From Dama dama (lineage: Eukaryota; Chordata; Mammalia; Artiodactyla; Cervidae): a stretch of 64,000 bases of DNA. Each line of letters opens with the position of its first letter. Positions within the stretch are counted from its first letter, which is position 1. The notes under the pieces are model-generated. The model ran no database searches. It saw only the letters and a list, made by a program, of their open reading frames with translations, and was not told where the DNA came from. Positions 34,433-48,144 of this stretch are shown here, in pieces. The position numbers and the translations under genes were made by a program. The stretch is from positions 7,130,001-7,194,000 of the forward strand of contig NC_083714.1 of the NCBI RefSeq assembly GCF_033118175.1, in the 5' to 3' direction.

Positions 34433-36864
34433 TTCAGTTCAGTCGCTTAGTTGTGTCTGACTCTTTGGGACCCCATGGACTGCAGCACGCCAGGCCTCCC
34501 TGTCCATCACCAACTCCTGGAGTTTACCCAAACTCATGTCCATTGAGTCGGTGATGCCATCCAACCATCTCATCCTCTGTCGTCCCCTTCTCCTCCAGCC
34601 CTCAATAATTACCAGCATCAGAGTCTTTTCAAATGAGTCATCTCTTCGCATCAGGTGGCCAAAGTATTTCAGTTCCAGCTTCAACATCAGTCCTTCCAAT
34701 AAACACTCAGGACCGATCTCCTTTAGGATGGACTGGTTGGATCTTCTTGCAGTCCAAGGGACTCTCAAGAGTCTTCTCCAACACCACAGTTCAAAAGCAT
34801 CAATTCTTTGGCACTCAGCTTTCTTTATAGTCCCACTCTCACATCCAAACTTGACTACCGGAAAAACCACAGCATTGACTAAACGGACCTTTGTTGGCAA
34901 AGTAATGTCTGCTTTTTAATATGCTGTCTAGATTGGTCATAACTTTCTTTCCAAGGAGTAAGTGTCTTTTAATTTCATGGCTGCAGTCGCCATCTGAAGT
35001 GATTTTGGAGCCCAGAAAAATAAAGTCAGCCATTGTTTCCACTGTTTCCATATCTATTTGCCATGAAGTGGTGGGACCGATACCATGATCTTAGTTTTCT
35101 GAATGTTGAGCTTTAAGCCAACTTTTTCACTCTCCTCTTTCACTTTCATCAAGAGGCTCTTTAGTTCTTCTTCACGTTCTGCCAGAAGGGTGGTGAAATC
35201 TGCATATCTGAGGTTATTGCTATTTCTCCTGGCAATCTTGATTCCAGCTTGTGCTTCATCCAGCCCAGGGTTTCTCATGTTTGTCTCTGCTTAAAAGTTC
35301 AATAAACAGGGTGCCAATAAACAGCCTTGATGTACTCCTTTTCCTATTGGGAAGCAGTCTTCTGTTTCATGTTTAGCTGTAACTGTTGCTTCCTGACATG
35401 CATACAGATTTCTCAAGAGGCCAGTCAGGTGGTCTAGTACTCCCATCTCTTTCAGAATTTTTCACGGTTTATTGTGATCCACACAGTCAAAGGCTTTGGC
35501 ATAGTCAATAAAGCAGAAATACATTTTTTTTTGGAACTCTCTTGCTTTTTTGATGATCCAATGGATGTTGGCAATGTGATCTCTGGTTCCTCTGCATTTT
35601 CGAAAACTAGCTTGAACATCTGGAAGTTTTCAGTTCACGTACTGTGGAAGCCTGGCTTGGAGAATTTTGAGCATTACTTTACTAGCATGTGAGATGAGTG
35701 CAATTGTGCAGTAGCTCGAGCATTCTTTGGGATTGAAATGAAAACTGACCTTTTCCAGTCCTGTGGCCACTGCTGAGTTTTCCAAATTTGCTGGCATATT
35801 GAGTGCAGCACTTTCACAGCATCATCTTTTAGGATTTGAAATAGCTCGACTGGAAAGCCATCATGTCCAGTAGCTTTGTTCATAGTGATGCTTCCTAAGG
35901 CCCACTTGACTTCACATTCCAGGATGTCTGGCTCTAGGTGAGTGATCACACCATCATAATTATCTGGGTCGTGAAGACCTTTTTTGTACAGTTCATCTGT
36001 GTATTCTTGCCACCTCTTCTTAATATCTTCTGCTTCTGTTAGGTCCACACCATATCTGTCCTTTATTGTACCCATCTTTGCATGAAATGTTCCCTGGGTA
36101 TCTCTAATTTTCTTGAAGAGATCTCATGTCTTTCCCATCCTATTGTTTTCCTCTATTTCTTTGCACTGGTCCCTGAGGAAGGCTTCTTATCTCTCTGTGC
36201 TATTTTTTGGAACTCTGCATTCAAATGGGAATATCTTTCCTTTTCTCCTTTGCCTTTCCTGTCTCTTCTTTTCACAGCTATTTGGAGGGCCTCCTCAGAC
36301 AGCCATTTTACTTTTTTGCATTTCTTTTTCTTGGGGATGGTCTTGAATCCTGTCTTATGTACAATGTCTCAAAACTCCATCCAGAGTTCATCAGGCACTC
36401 TCTCTATCAGCTCTAGCCCCTTGAGTCTATTTGTCACTTCTTCTGTATGATCATTAGGGATTTGATTTAGGTCATACCTGAATGGTCTAGTGGTTTTCCC
36501 CACTTTCTTCAATTTAAGTCTGAATTTGGTAATAAGGGGTTCATGATCTGAGCCACAGTCAGCTCCCAGTCTTGTTTTTGCTGACTGTATAGAGTTCTCC
36601 ATCTTTGGCTGCAAAGAATATAATTGATCTGATTTAGGTGTTGGCCATCTGGTGATGTCCACGTGTAGAGGCTTCTCTTGTATAGTTGGAAGAGGGTGTT
36701 TGCTATGTCCAGTGTGTTCTCTTGGCAAAACTCTATTAGCCTTTGCCCTGCTTCATTCTGTATTCCAAGGCTAAATTTGCCTATTATTCCAGGTGTTTCT
36801 TCACTTCCTACTTATACATTCCAGCCCCCTGTAATCTTTTTTGGGTGTTATTTCTAAAATGTCT
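34433..36864 (-). mobile_element. BovB, minus-strand half of the spacer head-to-head pair
   Basis: Near-complete BovB ORF2 in reverse. It includes the C-terminal 153-codon piece at 34,439-34,900, ADFIFLGSKITSDGDCSHEI at 34,839-35,051 and the middle domain at 35,674-36,075. It ends at the same internal BovB position, joined to a plus-strand BovB in the same way, as the pair at 59,153-62,837. Confidence 0.92.
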
Positions 36865-37965
36865 CAAAATTCTCCACTCTAGGCTTCAGCAATACATGAA
36901 CTGTGAACTTCCAGATATTCAAGCTGGTTTTAGAAAAGGCAGAGGAACCAGAGATTAAATTGCCAACATCCACTGAATCATTGAAAAAGAGTTTAAAAGA
37001 GAATTACAGAGAAACATCTATTTCTGCTTTATTGACTATGCCAAAGATTTTGACTGTGTGGATCACAATAAACTGGGAAATTCTGAAAGAGGTGAGGATA
37101 CCAGACAACCTGACCTGCCTCTTGAGAAATCTGTATGCAGGTCAGGAAGCAACAGTTAGAACTGGACATGGAACCAGAGACTGAAACCAAATCAGGAAAG
37201 GAGTATGTCAAGGCTGTATATTGTAACCCTGCTAATTTAACTTATATGCAGAGTACATCATGAGAAATGCTTTGCTGGATGAAGCACAAGCTGGAATCAA
37301 TACTGATTCCACTTAATGGCATATAGATGGGGAAACAGTGGCAGACTTTGTTTTGTGGTCTTCAAAATCACTGCAGAAGGTGACTGAGCCATGAAATTAA
37401 AAGATGCTTACTCCTTGGAAGGAAAGTTATGACTAACCTAGACAGCATATAAAAAAGCAGAGACATTACTTTGCCAACAAACGTCCGTCTGTTCAAGGCT
37501 ATGGCTTTTCCAGTAGTCACATATGGATGTGAGAGTTGGACTACAAAGAAAGCTGAACGCTGAGGAATTGATTGTTTTGAACTGTGGTGTTGGAGAAGAC
37601 TCTTGAGTGTCCCTTGGACTGCAAGGAGATACAACCAGTCCATCCTAAAGGAGATCACTCCTAGTGTTCATTGGAAGGACTGATGTTGAAGGTGAAACTC
37701 CAATATTTGGCCACCTGATGTGAAGAACTGACTTATTTGAAAAGACCCTGATCCTGGGAAAGATTGAAGGCCGAAGGAAAAGGGGATGACAGAAGATGAG
37801 ATGGTTGCATGGCATCACTGGCTTAAGGGACATGAGTTTGAGGTTGGTGGGTTGGTGATGGACACTCTGGGGGTTGGTGATGGACAGGGAGGTCTAGGCG
37901 TACTGCAGTCCATGGAGTCACAAAGAGTGAGAAAAGACTGAGCAACTGATTTGAAATGAACTGAA
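36865..37965 (+). mobile_element. BovB, plus-strand half of the spacer head-to-head pair
   Basis: Starts at CAAAATTCTCCACTCTAGGC and runs to the BovB 3' end, which abuts the L1 leader at 37,966. Internal deletions are visible (for example near 37,300). Confidence 0.9.
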
Positions 37966-38383
37966 CTCACTCCCCCACAGCACAACTGAACAAGTGAGCC
38001 TACATAAGTGACCACCTTCGTCCCCTCATGTCAGGGCCTAAATTAGACAATGAAGGGACTTGCAAAGAGAGGAAGCCAAAATAAAGAAGAGGGAACCGCT
38101 CTGGAAGTGACAGGTGCAACAGATTAAAACCCTGTGGTTAGCACTGACTAAACACTGGAAGGGGCTTAAAGTCCTTGAGAAGAAGTATAAACTGGAATGA
38201 GGAACTACATGAAACTGAACTGGCCCCACACTGCCTTCAGCAGCTCCAGACCAATTCCTAGATATATTTTTACTATTATCATTTTTTAATTTTTCTCTTT
38301 TTAAGTTCTTTATTGCTCCTTTAGTTTTCATGTTTATAACCTATTATTACCTTGAAACAAAAGACCCTATTTTTAAAGCAGAT

Positions 38384-38417
<34 letters not shown>

Positions 38418-39663
38418 TATATATATATAATTTTGTGCTTGAATTTTTTGTTTTTAATATTGTATTTTTGAAGGTCTAACCTCTACTCGAGAGTTTTAAT
38501 TTTTGGTTTTTGGTATTTGTTGTCAGTTTTGTACCTTTAAGAATCTAATCATCAGTACCCATTTTTCCTTAGGGGTGTGATTACTGGCTTCATTGCTTTC
38601 TCCCCTTTTGACTCTCCCTTTTCTCCCCAGGTCACTTCAATCTCTTCCTCTTCTCTTCTCTATGTAACTCTTTGAACCTCTCTGGGTGGTCCAGACTGTG
38701 GAGAACACTTAGGGAATTGATAATTGTCTAGAGTGCTCTCTCCCCTTTTGACTCCCCCTCATCTCATCCTGGTCACCACTTTTACTCTCCTCCATCCTCT
38801 AGTCTCCATGTAACTCGGTGAACCTCCTTGGATGCTGCTCACTATGGAGAATCTTGTCACCATTAAGCTAGATGTTTTATCATCTGTGCTATATGGATGG
38901 AGAAGTCTTGAGTCTACTGTAAGAGTAAGACTGAAAGCCAGAGGCAAGAGGCTTAAATCCAAAACTTGAGAACACCAGAAAACTCCTGACTCCAATGAAC
39001 ATTAATTGATAAGCGTTCATCCAAAAGGCTCCAGACCTGCACTGAAACCAAGCTTCACCCAAGAGTGAACAAATTCCAGAGCAAGACAAACCATGCTGAT
39101 TCTCCAGCAATGCAGGACTATAGCTCTGAGTATTTAAATACAGGCTGCCCAACACCACGCCAAACCCATAGACACCCCAAAACACACTACTGGACACTTC
39201 ACTGCACTCCAGAGAGAAGAGATTCAGCCCCACCCACCAGAACACCGAGGCAGGCTTCGCTATCCAGGAAATCTTGACAAGCCACTGGTCCAACCCCACC
39301 CACAGGGAACAACCTCCACAATAAAGAGGAACCACAAACTTCCAGCCTACAGAAAGGCCAGCCAAAATACAGCAATCTAAACAAAATGTAAAGGCATAGA
39401 AATATGCAACAGGTAAAGGAGCATCATAAATGCCCACCAAATCAAACAAGAGAGGAGTAGATAGTGAGTCTACCTGAAAAAGAATTCAGAATAAGGATAG
39501 GAAAGATTATCCAAAATCTTTAAAAAAAAAAAAAATGGAGTTACAGATAAACAGACGAGAGACAAGGATTGAGAAGATGCAATAAATGTTTAACAAGGAC
39601 CTAGGAGAAGTTAAAAAGTTAATCAATAATTAATAATGCAATAACTGGGATCTAAAGGATTCT

Positions 39664-40148
39664 AGCAGAGACGTTACTTTGCCAACAAAGGTCCGTCTAG
39701 TCAAGGCTATGGTTTTCCCGTGGTCATGTATGGATGTGAGAGTTGGACTGTGAAGAAAGCTGAGCACTGAAAAATTGATGCTTTTGAACTGTGATGTTGG
39801 AGAAGACTCTTGAGAGTCCCTTGGACTGCAAGGAGATCCAACCAGTCCATCCTAAAGGAGATCAGTTCTGGGTGTTCATTGGAAGGACTGATGCTGAAGC
39901 TGAAACTCCAGTACTTTGGCCACCTCATGTGAAGAGTTGACTCATTGGAAAAGACCCTGATGCTGGGAGGGATTGGGGGAAGGAGGAGGAGGGGATGACA
40001 GAGGATGAGATGGCTGGATGGAATCACTGACTTGATGAGCATGAGTTTGAGTCAACTCCGGGAGTGGGTGATGGACAGGGAGGCCTGGCGTGCTGCAATT
40101 CATGGGGTCGCAAAGAGTCGGACATGACTGAGCTACTGAACTGAACTG
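39664..40148 (+). mobile_element. BovB 3' fragment inserted in L1 ORF1, 10-bp TSD
   Basis: AAAGGATTCT occurs at 39,654-39,663 and 40,149-40,158. The insert is a BovB tail ending in CTGAACTGAACTG. Confidence 0.9.
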
Positions 40149-41558
40149 AAAGGATTCTGGAGGGAACCAACCGTGGAATAACTGAGGCAGAGGCTAGGAT
40201 AAATGATGCGGAAGATAGAATGGTGGAAAGGAATGAAGCATAAAGGAAAAAAGGAAAAAAGAAAAATTAAATGAGGACAACCTCAGACACCTCTAGGACA
40301 ATGGTAAATGCCCCAGCATTCGAATCATAGGAGTCCCAGAAGAAGAAGACAAAAAGAAAGGCCATGAAAAAATACTTGAGGAGATAATAGTTGAACACTT
40401 CCCTAAAATGGGGAGGAAATAACCACCCAAGTTCAAGAAACCCAGAGTCCCAAACAGGATAAACCCAAGGCGAAACACCCCAAGACACATATTAATCAAA
40501 TTAACAAAGAATAAACACAAAGAACAAATATTAAAAGCACCAAGAGAAAAACAACAAATAACACACAAAGGGATTCCCATAAGGATAACAGGTGATCTTT
40601 CAATGGAAACTCTTCAGGCCAGAAATCAATGTCAGGACATGCTTAACGAGATGAAAGAGAAAAACCTACAACCCAGATTACTCTACCCAGCCAGGATCTC
40701 ATTCAAATATGAAGGAGAAATCAAAAGCTTTACAGACAAGCAAAAGCTGAGAGAATTCAGCACCACCAAACCAGTTCTTCAACAAATGCTAAAAGATCTT
40801 CTCTAGACAGGAAACACAGAAAAGGTTTATAAACTCGAACCCAAAACAACAAAGTAAATGGCAACGGGATCATACTCATCAACAATTCCCTTAAATGTAA
40901 ATAGGTTGAATGCCCCAACCAAAATACAAAGACAGGCTGAATGGATATGAAAACAAGACCCATATATATGCTGTCCACAAGAGACCCACCACAAACAAAG
41001 GGTCAAAAACTGAAAGCTTGTGGCTGGAAGTGAAAGGCTGGAAAAATATATTTCATGCAAATAGAGACCAAAAGAAAGCAGGAGTAGCAATACTCATATC
41101 AGATAAAATAGACTTTGAAATAAAGGTCATGGAAACAAAGAGGGACACTACATAATGATCAAAGAATCAATCCAAGAAGAAGATGTAACAATTATAAATA
41201 TATATGCACCCAACATAAGAGCACTGCAATATGTAAGGCAAATGTGATAAGTATGAGAGGGGAAATTAACAGGAACACAATAATAGTGGGAGACTTTAAT
41301 AACCCACTCACCCTTATGGCTAGATCAACCAAGCAGAAAGTTAGCAAGGAAACACAAACTTGAAATGATACAATGCAGCAGTTGATAGACCTAATTGACA
41401 TCTATAAGACATTCACCCCAAAACAATAGGAATTTCACCTTTTTCTCAAGTGCACATGGAACATTCTCCAGGATAGATCACATCCTGGGCCATAAATCTA
41501 GCCTTTGTAAATTAAAACAAACAAACAAACAAAAATGAAACCATTCCAAGCATCTTTT

Positions 41559-42422
41559 TTTTGACATTCAATTCTGTTTATTGTCTTTAACTTTAATGTG
41601 TTATATTTTACAAATGCAATACACAAAGGATCTGTTATCTTAAAAAAAAAACCAAGTCTTTAAAATGGAATAACAGAAAAAAGGATACTGAGCTAATATT
41701 TTTTATCAAGACCTCTCGAGTACAGAGTTTAAAAAAAAACATTTAAACCTATACTCTTTTTAAAATTACTGTAAATATTTATAAGTATCTGTATTTTTAA
41801 CTATTTTTTTCTTTTTATTTTAATTGGATGCTCATTACTTTATAATATTGTGGTGGTTTTGCCATACATTCACAAGAATCACCCATGGGTGTACATGCGT
41901 TGCCCATCCTGACCCTCCCTCCCAACTCCTTCCCCATCCCATCTCTCAGGGTCATCCCAGTGCACCAGCCCTGAACACCCCGTCTCATGCATCGAACCTG
42001 GATTGGTGATCTGTTTTACATATGTTAATATACATGTTGCAATGCTATTGTCTCAAATCATCCCACTCTCGCCTTTTCCCACAGAGTCCAACACTCTGTT
42101 CTTTACATCTGTGTCTCTTTTGCTGTCTTGCATATAGGGTCATTGCTACCATCTTTCTAAATTCCATATATATGTGTTAATATGCTGTATTTGTGTTTTT
42201 CTTTCTGACTTAATTCGCTCTGTATAATAGGCTCCAGTTTCTTCCACCTCATTAGAACTGATTCAAATGCATTCTTTTTAATAGCTGAGTAATATTCCAT
42301 TGTGTATATGTACCGCGGCTTTCTTATCGATTCATCTGCCATGGACATGTAGGTTGCTTCCATTTCATGGCTACTGTAAACAGTGCTGTGATGAACATTG
42401 AGGTACATGTGTCTCTTTCAAT
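41559..42422 (-). mobile_element. L1-BT 3' end with probable 3' transduction
   Basis: On the minus strand, a 5'-truncated L1 tail (42,422 down to about 41,815) is followed by about 250 bases of non-L1 AT-rich DNA. That DNA has its own AATAAA (41,577-41,582) 14 bases before a short poly(A) at 41,562. ATCTTTT flanks both ends (41,552-41,558 and 42,423-42,429). This is the pattern of read-through past the L1 signal. Confidence 0.7.
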
Positions 42423-45400
42423 ATCTTTTCTGATCACAATGTGGTAAGATTAGATGTCAGTTACAGGAAAAATAAAACGATTAAAACTACAAACATATGG
42501 AGGCTAAACAACACACTTTGGAATAATCAAAAAATCACAGAAGAAATCAAAATATGCATAGAAACAAATGAAAATGAAAACATGAAAACCCAAAACTTAT
42601 GGGACTCAGTAAAAGTAGTGTTAAGGGGAAGGTTCATTGTAATACAAGTGTACCTCAAGAAACAAGAGAAATATCAAATAAATAACCTAACTTTACACCA
42701 AAAGCAACTAGAGAAAGAATTAATGAAGAACCCCAGGGTTAGTAGAAGGAAAGAAATCATAAAAATTAGGGCAGAAATAAATGAAAAAGAAACAAAGGGG
42801 ACTATAGCAAAAATCAACAAAAACCAAAAGCTGGGTCTTTGAGACGATAAATAAAATAGACCATTAGCCAGACTCATCAAGAAAAAAGGCAGAAGAACCA
42901 AATCAACAAAATTAGAAATGAAAATGGAGAAATCACAACAGATGACATTGAAACACAAGGGATCATAAGAAACCACTCTGAGCAACTATATGGCAAAAAG
43001 ATGGATAACATGGAAAAAATGGACAAATTCTTAGAAAAGTATAACCTTCCAAAAGTGAACCAGGAAGAAACAGAATATCTTAACAAACCCATCACAAGCA
43101 CAGAAATAAAAACTGGAATCAAGAATCTTCCAACAAACAAATGCCAAGGACCAGATGGCTTCACTGGTGAATTCTACCAAAAATTTGGAGAAGAGCTAAC
43201 ATCTGTCCTACTCAAACTCTTTCAGAAAATTGCAGAGCAAGGAAAACCACCAAGCTCATTCTATGAAGCCACAATCACCCTAATACCAAAACCAGACAAA
43301 GATGCCACAAAAAAAGGGAACTAGAGGCCAATATCACTGATGAACATGAATGCAAAAATCCTCGACAAAATTCTGGCAAACAAAATCCAACAACATATTT
43401 AAAAAGATCATACAACATGACCAAGTGGGCTTTATCCCAGGGATGCAAGGATTCTTCAATATTCACAAATCAATCAATGTGATACACCACATTAACAAAT
43501 TGAAAGATGAAAAACGTGTGATTATATCAATAGATGCAGAGAAAGCATTTGACAAAATTCAATGTCAATTTATGAAAAAAAAACCTCCAGAAAGCAGGCA
43601 TGGAAGGAACATACGTCAACATAATGAAAGCCATATATGATAAACTCACAAAAACATTATGCTCAATGGTGAAAAACTGAAAGCATTTCCCCTAAAGTCA
43701 GGCACAAGACAAAGGTGGCCACTCTCACCACTAGTACTCAACATGGTTTTGTAAGTCTTAGCCACAGCAGAGAAGAAATAGAAATAAAAGGAATCCAGGT
43801 TGGAAAAGAAAAAGTAAAACTCTCACTGTTTGCCGATGACATGATCCTCTACATAGAAAACCCTAAAGAACACACCAGAAAATTACTAGAGCTAATCAAT
43901 GAATATAGCAAAGTTGTAGGATACCAAATTAACACGTTGAAATCACTTGCATTCCTATACACTAACAATGAGAAAACAGAGAAATTCAGGAAACAATCCC
44001 ATTCATCGTTGCAATGAAAAGAAGAAAATACTTAGGGATATATCTAACTAAGAAACAAAAGAACTATATATAGAAAACTATAAAACGCTGATGAAAAAAA
44101 TCAAAGATGAAACAAATAGATGGAGAAATATACCGTGTTCATGGATGAGAAGAATCAATATAGTGAAAACGTGTATACAATCCAAAGCAATCTGTAGATT
44201 CAATGTAATCCCTATCAAGCTACCAACGGTATTTTTCAGAGAACTAGAACAAATAATTTCACAATTGTATGGAAATGCATGAAACCTGGAATAGACAAAG
44301 TAATCTTAAGAAAGAATGGAAGTGGAGGAATCAACCTGCCTGACCTCAGACTATACAACAAAGCTTCAGTCATCAAGACAGTATGGTCCTGGCACAAAGA
44401 CAGAAATACAGACCAATGGAAGAAAATAGAAAGCCCAGAGATAAATCCACACACCTATGGACACCTTATTTTGACAAAGGAGGCAAGAATACACAATGAA
44501 GAAAAGACCATCTCTTTACAAAATGGTGCTGGGAAAACTGGTCAACCACTTGGAAAAGAATGAATCTAGAACACTTTTTAACACTACACACAAAAGTAAA
44601 CCCAAAATGGATTAAAGATCTAAATGTAAGACCAGAAACTATAAAACTCCTAAAGGAAAGCATAGGCAAAACAATCTCTGAAATAAATCACAGCAGGATA
44701 CATTATGACCCATCCCAAGACCAATGGAAATGAAAGCAAAAATAAACAAATGGGACCTACTTAAACTGAAAAGCTTTTACACTACGAAGGAAATCTTAAG
44801 CAAGGTGAAAGATAGCCTTCCGAATGGGGAAAAAAAAAAAAGGCAAATAAAGAAACTGACAAAGAATTAATCTGAAAAATATATAAGAAGCTCATGCAGC
44901 TCAATTCCAAAAAAATTAATGACCCACTCAAAAAATGGGCCAAAGAAGTAAACAGACATTTCTCCAAAGAAGATATACAGATGCCTAGCAGACACATGAA
45001 AAGATGCCCAACATCACTCATTATCAGAGAATTGCAAATCAAAACCACAATGAGGTACCATCTCATGCCAGTCAGAACGGCTGCTATCAAAAAGTCTTCA
45101 GACAATAAATGCTGGAGAGGGTGCAGAGAAAAGGGAACCCTCCTACACTGTTTGTGGGAATGCAAACTAGTATAGCCACTATGGAGAACAGTGAGGAGAT
45201 TCCTTAAAAAAACTGGAAAAAGAAAAAAAAAAAAAAACTGGAAAAAGAACTGTCATACGACCCAGCAATCCCACTGCTGGGTATACACACCAATGTAACC
45301 AGAACTGAAAGAGACACATGTACCCCAATGTTCATCACAGTACTGTTTACAATAGCTAGGACATGCAAGCAACCTAGATGCCAATCCTTAGACTTAGAAT

Positions 45401-45923
45401 GGATAAGAAAGTTGTGGTACATATACACAATGGAATATTACCCAACTTTTAAAAAGAACACATTTGAATCAGTTCTAATGAGGTGGATGAAACTGGAGCC
45501 TTTTATACAGAGTGAAGTTAGTCAGAAAGAAAAACACCAATACAGTATAATAATGCATATATATCAAATTTAGAAAGATGGTAATGATGGCCCTATATGC
45601 AAGAAAGCAAAAGAGACACAGAAATAAAGAACAGACTTTTGGACTCTTTGGGAGAAGGTGAGGGTGGAATGATTTGAGAGAATAGCATTGAAACCTGTAT
45701 ATTGCCATATGAGAAACAGATCATCAGTTCACATTCGATGCATGAGACAGGGTGCTCAGGGCCGGTGCACTGGGATGACCCTGAGAGATTGGATGGGGAC
45801 GGAAGTTGGAAGGGGATTCAGGCCGTGGGACACATGTACACCCATGGCTGATTCATGTCAATGTATGTCAAAAACCACTACAATATTGTAAAGTAATGAG
45901 CCTCCAATACAAATAAATAAATT

Positions 45924-46548
45924 ACAAAAGAGAAAAGCCAAAAAACTTGCAAAAACAGAAGAAATTAAGCAATTCCTTGAATGACACAAATTCCCAAAAC
46001 TAACTCAAGAAGAAAGTGAAAACCCTAAATATCCCCAAGTCTATCAGAGATTTGGAACAGAAAACTCCAGGCCCATGTGACTTAACTAGTGAATGCTATA
46101 AAATTCATAAAGGAGAAATATCACCAAGCCCACACAAATTCTTTCAGAAAGGAGAGGAGGGGAAACACTTCTCAAATCATCTTATGAGGCCAGCGTTCCA
46201 AAATACCAAAACTGGATGAGGACATTGCAAGAAAAGAAAACCATAGACCAATATTCTTCATTATGCACAAAAAATGAAATGTTAGCAAATTTAATCCAGC
46301 AATACATAAAGCATTATGACCAAATGAGATCTATCCCAAGAATGAAAAATTGGTTATGAATTAAAACATCTTCAACCAGTGTTATTCATCATATGAAGCA
46401 AACACAGGAGAAAAACCATAGGATCATTTGGATAGATGCCGTAAAAGCATTTGACAGTATTCGAGAACCACTCTTCCAAAACTAGGACTACAAACAGACT
46501 TTCTTAATCTGATCAAGGTCAACGACAAAATCCTACAACTAATGCGAT
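45924..46548 (+). mobile_element. Old L1 ORF2 fragment
   Basis: Mirror of 27,875-28,499. Confidence 0.7.
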
Positions 46549-47296
46549 AATGGAGGAAAATCTAATCCCTCCACTGGGGGTGGGGAAGGCTGCTGGCCTT
46601 GGATTTGGATGGCCCTTGAGAGGCCTATCCAGCCAGGGGGCGAGGATCAAGCAGACTGATTGAAGTACCTGCCCACTCCTCAGGCAGTGGCCCTGATCCA
46701 GTCACCTCCCGTGGCACCAGTGGTTCCCTGGCAGACGCACACCACCTGCTAGGTAGTGGTGCCCCAGCCCCGTCATCACCCCCAGCTGCACTGTGTCTGT
46801 CGACTTGACCCCTTCCAGCCACAGAAATAGACCAGCACCCAGCAGGCCGGCAGACACAGGGTCACCTCCAAGTTGAGGGCCCCCAGCACCTCCAGCCCTC
46901 CGGAGAGCTACAGGACTTTGTTCCTGGAGAGGGAAAGCCTGTGAGAGTTGTGCCAGCAGAGGCCCTGTGACTAGGGGTTTCCTGGAGGGCATTGCCCTTC
47001 CGGCAGCCCTTGTGTGAGGCTGTTCCCACTGGTGCTTCTGGCAGGCCTGGGGTAAGCCCCTAGCCTGGATCCCTGCCATCTGTGTGCCTGCAGCCCCAAG
47101 AGGCCCAGCCCCATGCCATCCCCAGTGAGTCCAACTGCAGTCCTCGCTTCCCTCCCCAGGCGAACAAGCGCAGCCCACTCCACATCTCTAGTCTCAGGAC
47201 TCCAGGACCGGTTCCCGTCCACCGCCATGCAAAGGCACCTGCACGTGAACAAAGCACACAGAGATGCCAATGTGTATGCCTCTGACACATGCTCTT

Positions 47297-47339
<43 letters not shown>

Positions 47340-47538
47340 TGCCCATGTGCATGACCCTGTGCACAAGGACACTTACACTCCCATGTGCACGCACCTGACC
47401 ACAGGCTCTCTCACACACAGGTACACACACATGCGCTAGCACCTGTGCACAGGCACTCTCTCTCTCTCTCGGGCACACACACATACAGACACGGACAGGC
47501 AGATGCCCACGTGCATGCACGTGCCTACAGACACACGA
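46549..47538. repeat. Gene-upstream region, right arm
   Basis: Mirror of 26,885-27,874 and inverted relative to 1-960. One arm difference (left 27,214) lies here at 47,209. Confidence 0.7.
47300..47337 (+). repeat. (CA)n microsatellite
   Basis: Mirror of the (GT)n at 27,086-27,123, of identical length. Confidence 0.95.
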
Positions 47539-48009
47539 ACGCACACGTGAGCTACGTATGGGACACCAGAGGGACCGACAGAGCGTGACACAGGGTTTTC
47601 CTGACTCCCTTCCGGAAGTTGAAGACAAGGACCTGCGCTTAGCAGGATGGTCACCTATGAGCGTGGCCGGGTTTGCATCGGCGCAGGTTTGGAGGTGCAC
47701 AGGGACCAGGACTCACTTGGGGTTTGCCGCCTTGGACCGGAAACAGTCGCGTGCGCCGAGGAGTGTGGCGGTGTCTGTTTGAACATGCGCACTGAGGAGC
47801 TGCCCCCCAACACCCAGAGGCCTCACTGGTAAGCCGTTTACCAGGTTTCCGGGCCAAGGCAGGGCTGACTTAGATCACCCCGACCACATGGGGGTGTGTC
47901 CGCACTGGTGGATGGGGGCGACCGGGCACACTAACGCATGAAATTTTAGCAGGGGCCGCCCATTACCCGAGAGTCTGCAGTCATCGCGGGAACGGATGGT
48001 CGGTGGGAA

Positions 48010-48014
48010 CCAAT
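48010..48014 (+). promoter_or_regulatory. CCAAT box and NRF1-like site, right-arm gene
   Basis: CCAAT 131 bases before the ATG, with GCGCAGGCGC at 48,040-48,049. The sequence is identical to the left arm. Confidence 0.5.
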
Positions 48015-48144
48015 CGAGAGGCAGGACCAGGCTGTGTGTGCGCAGGCGCTCTGCCTATGGTGAGCTGCAGGTCGCAGTAGAGGCCTGGGTTCTGCAGGGA
48101 AGTTCAGTCTTTCCACGGGTGGAGGGAGGGGAAGAGGGTTCAAG

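Larger units (their letters stand above)
29998..44424. other. Palindrome spacer
   Basis: The 14.4 kb between the arms has no mirror partner of arm-level identity. It consists entirely of nested L1M, L1-BT and BovB elements; no host gene is seen. Confidence 0.9.
37966..45923 (+). mobile_element. Long L1-BT, plus strand, spanning spacer and right arm
   Basis: A leader segment (37,966-39,450, with a (TA)n(CA)n run at 38,388-38,430) is followed by ORF1. The ORF1 C-terminus at 40,603-40,806 carries ARISFKYEGEIKSFTDKQKL. ORF2 runs from about 40,857 to 45,573, with endonuclease pieces, RT ([13 protein letters not shown] at 43,715-44,017) and the zinc-knuckle-like [14 protein letters not shown]. The 3' UTR ends at 45,923. 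It is interrupted by a BovB at 39,664-40,148 and an L1 insertion at 41,559-42,422, and many stops make it inactive. The right arm starts inside it at 44,425. Confidence 0.93.
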
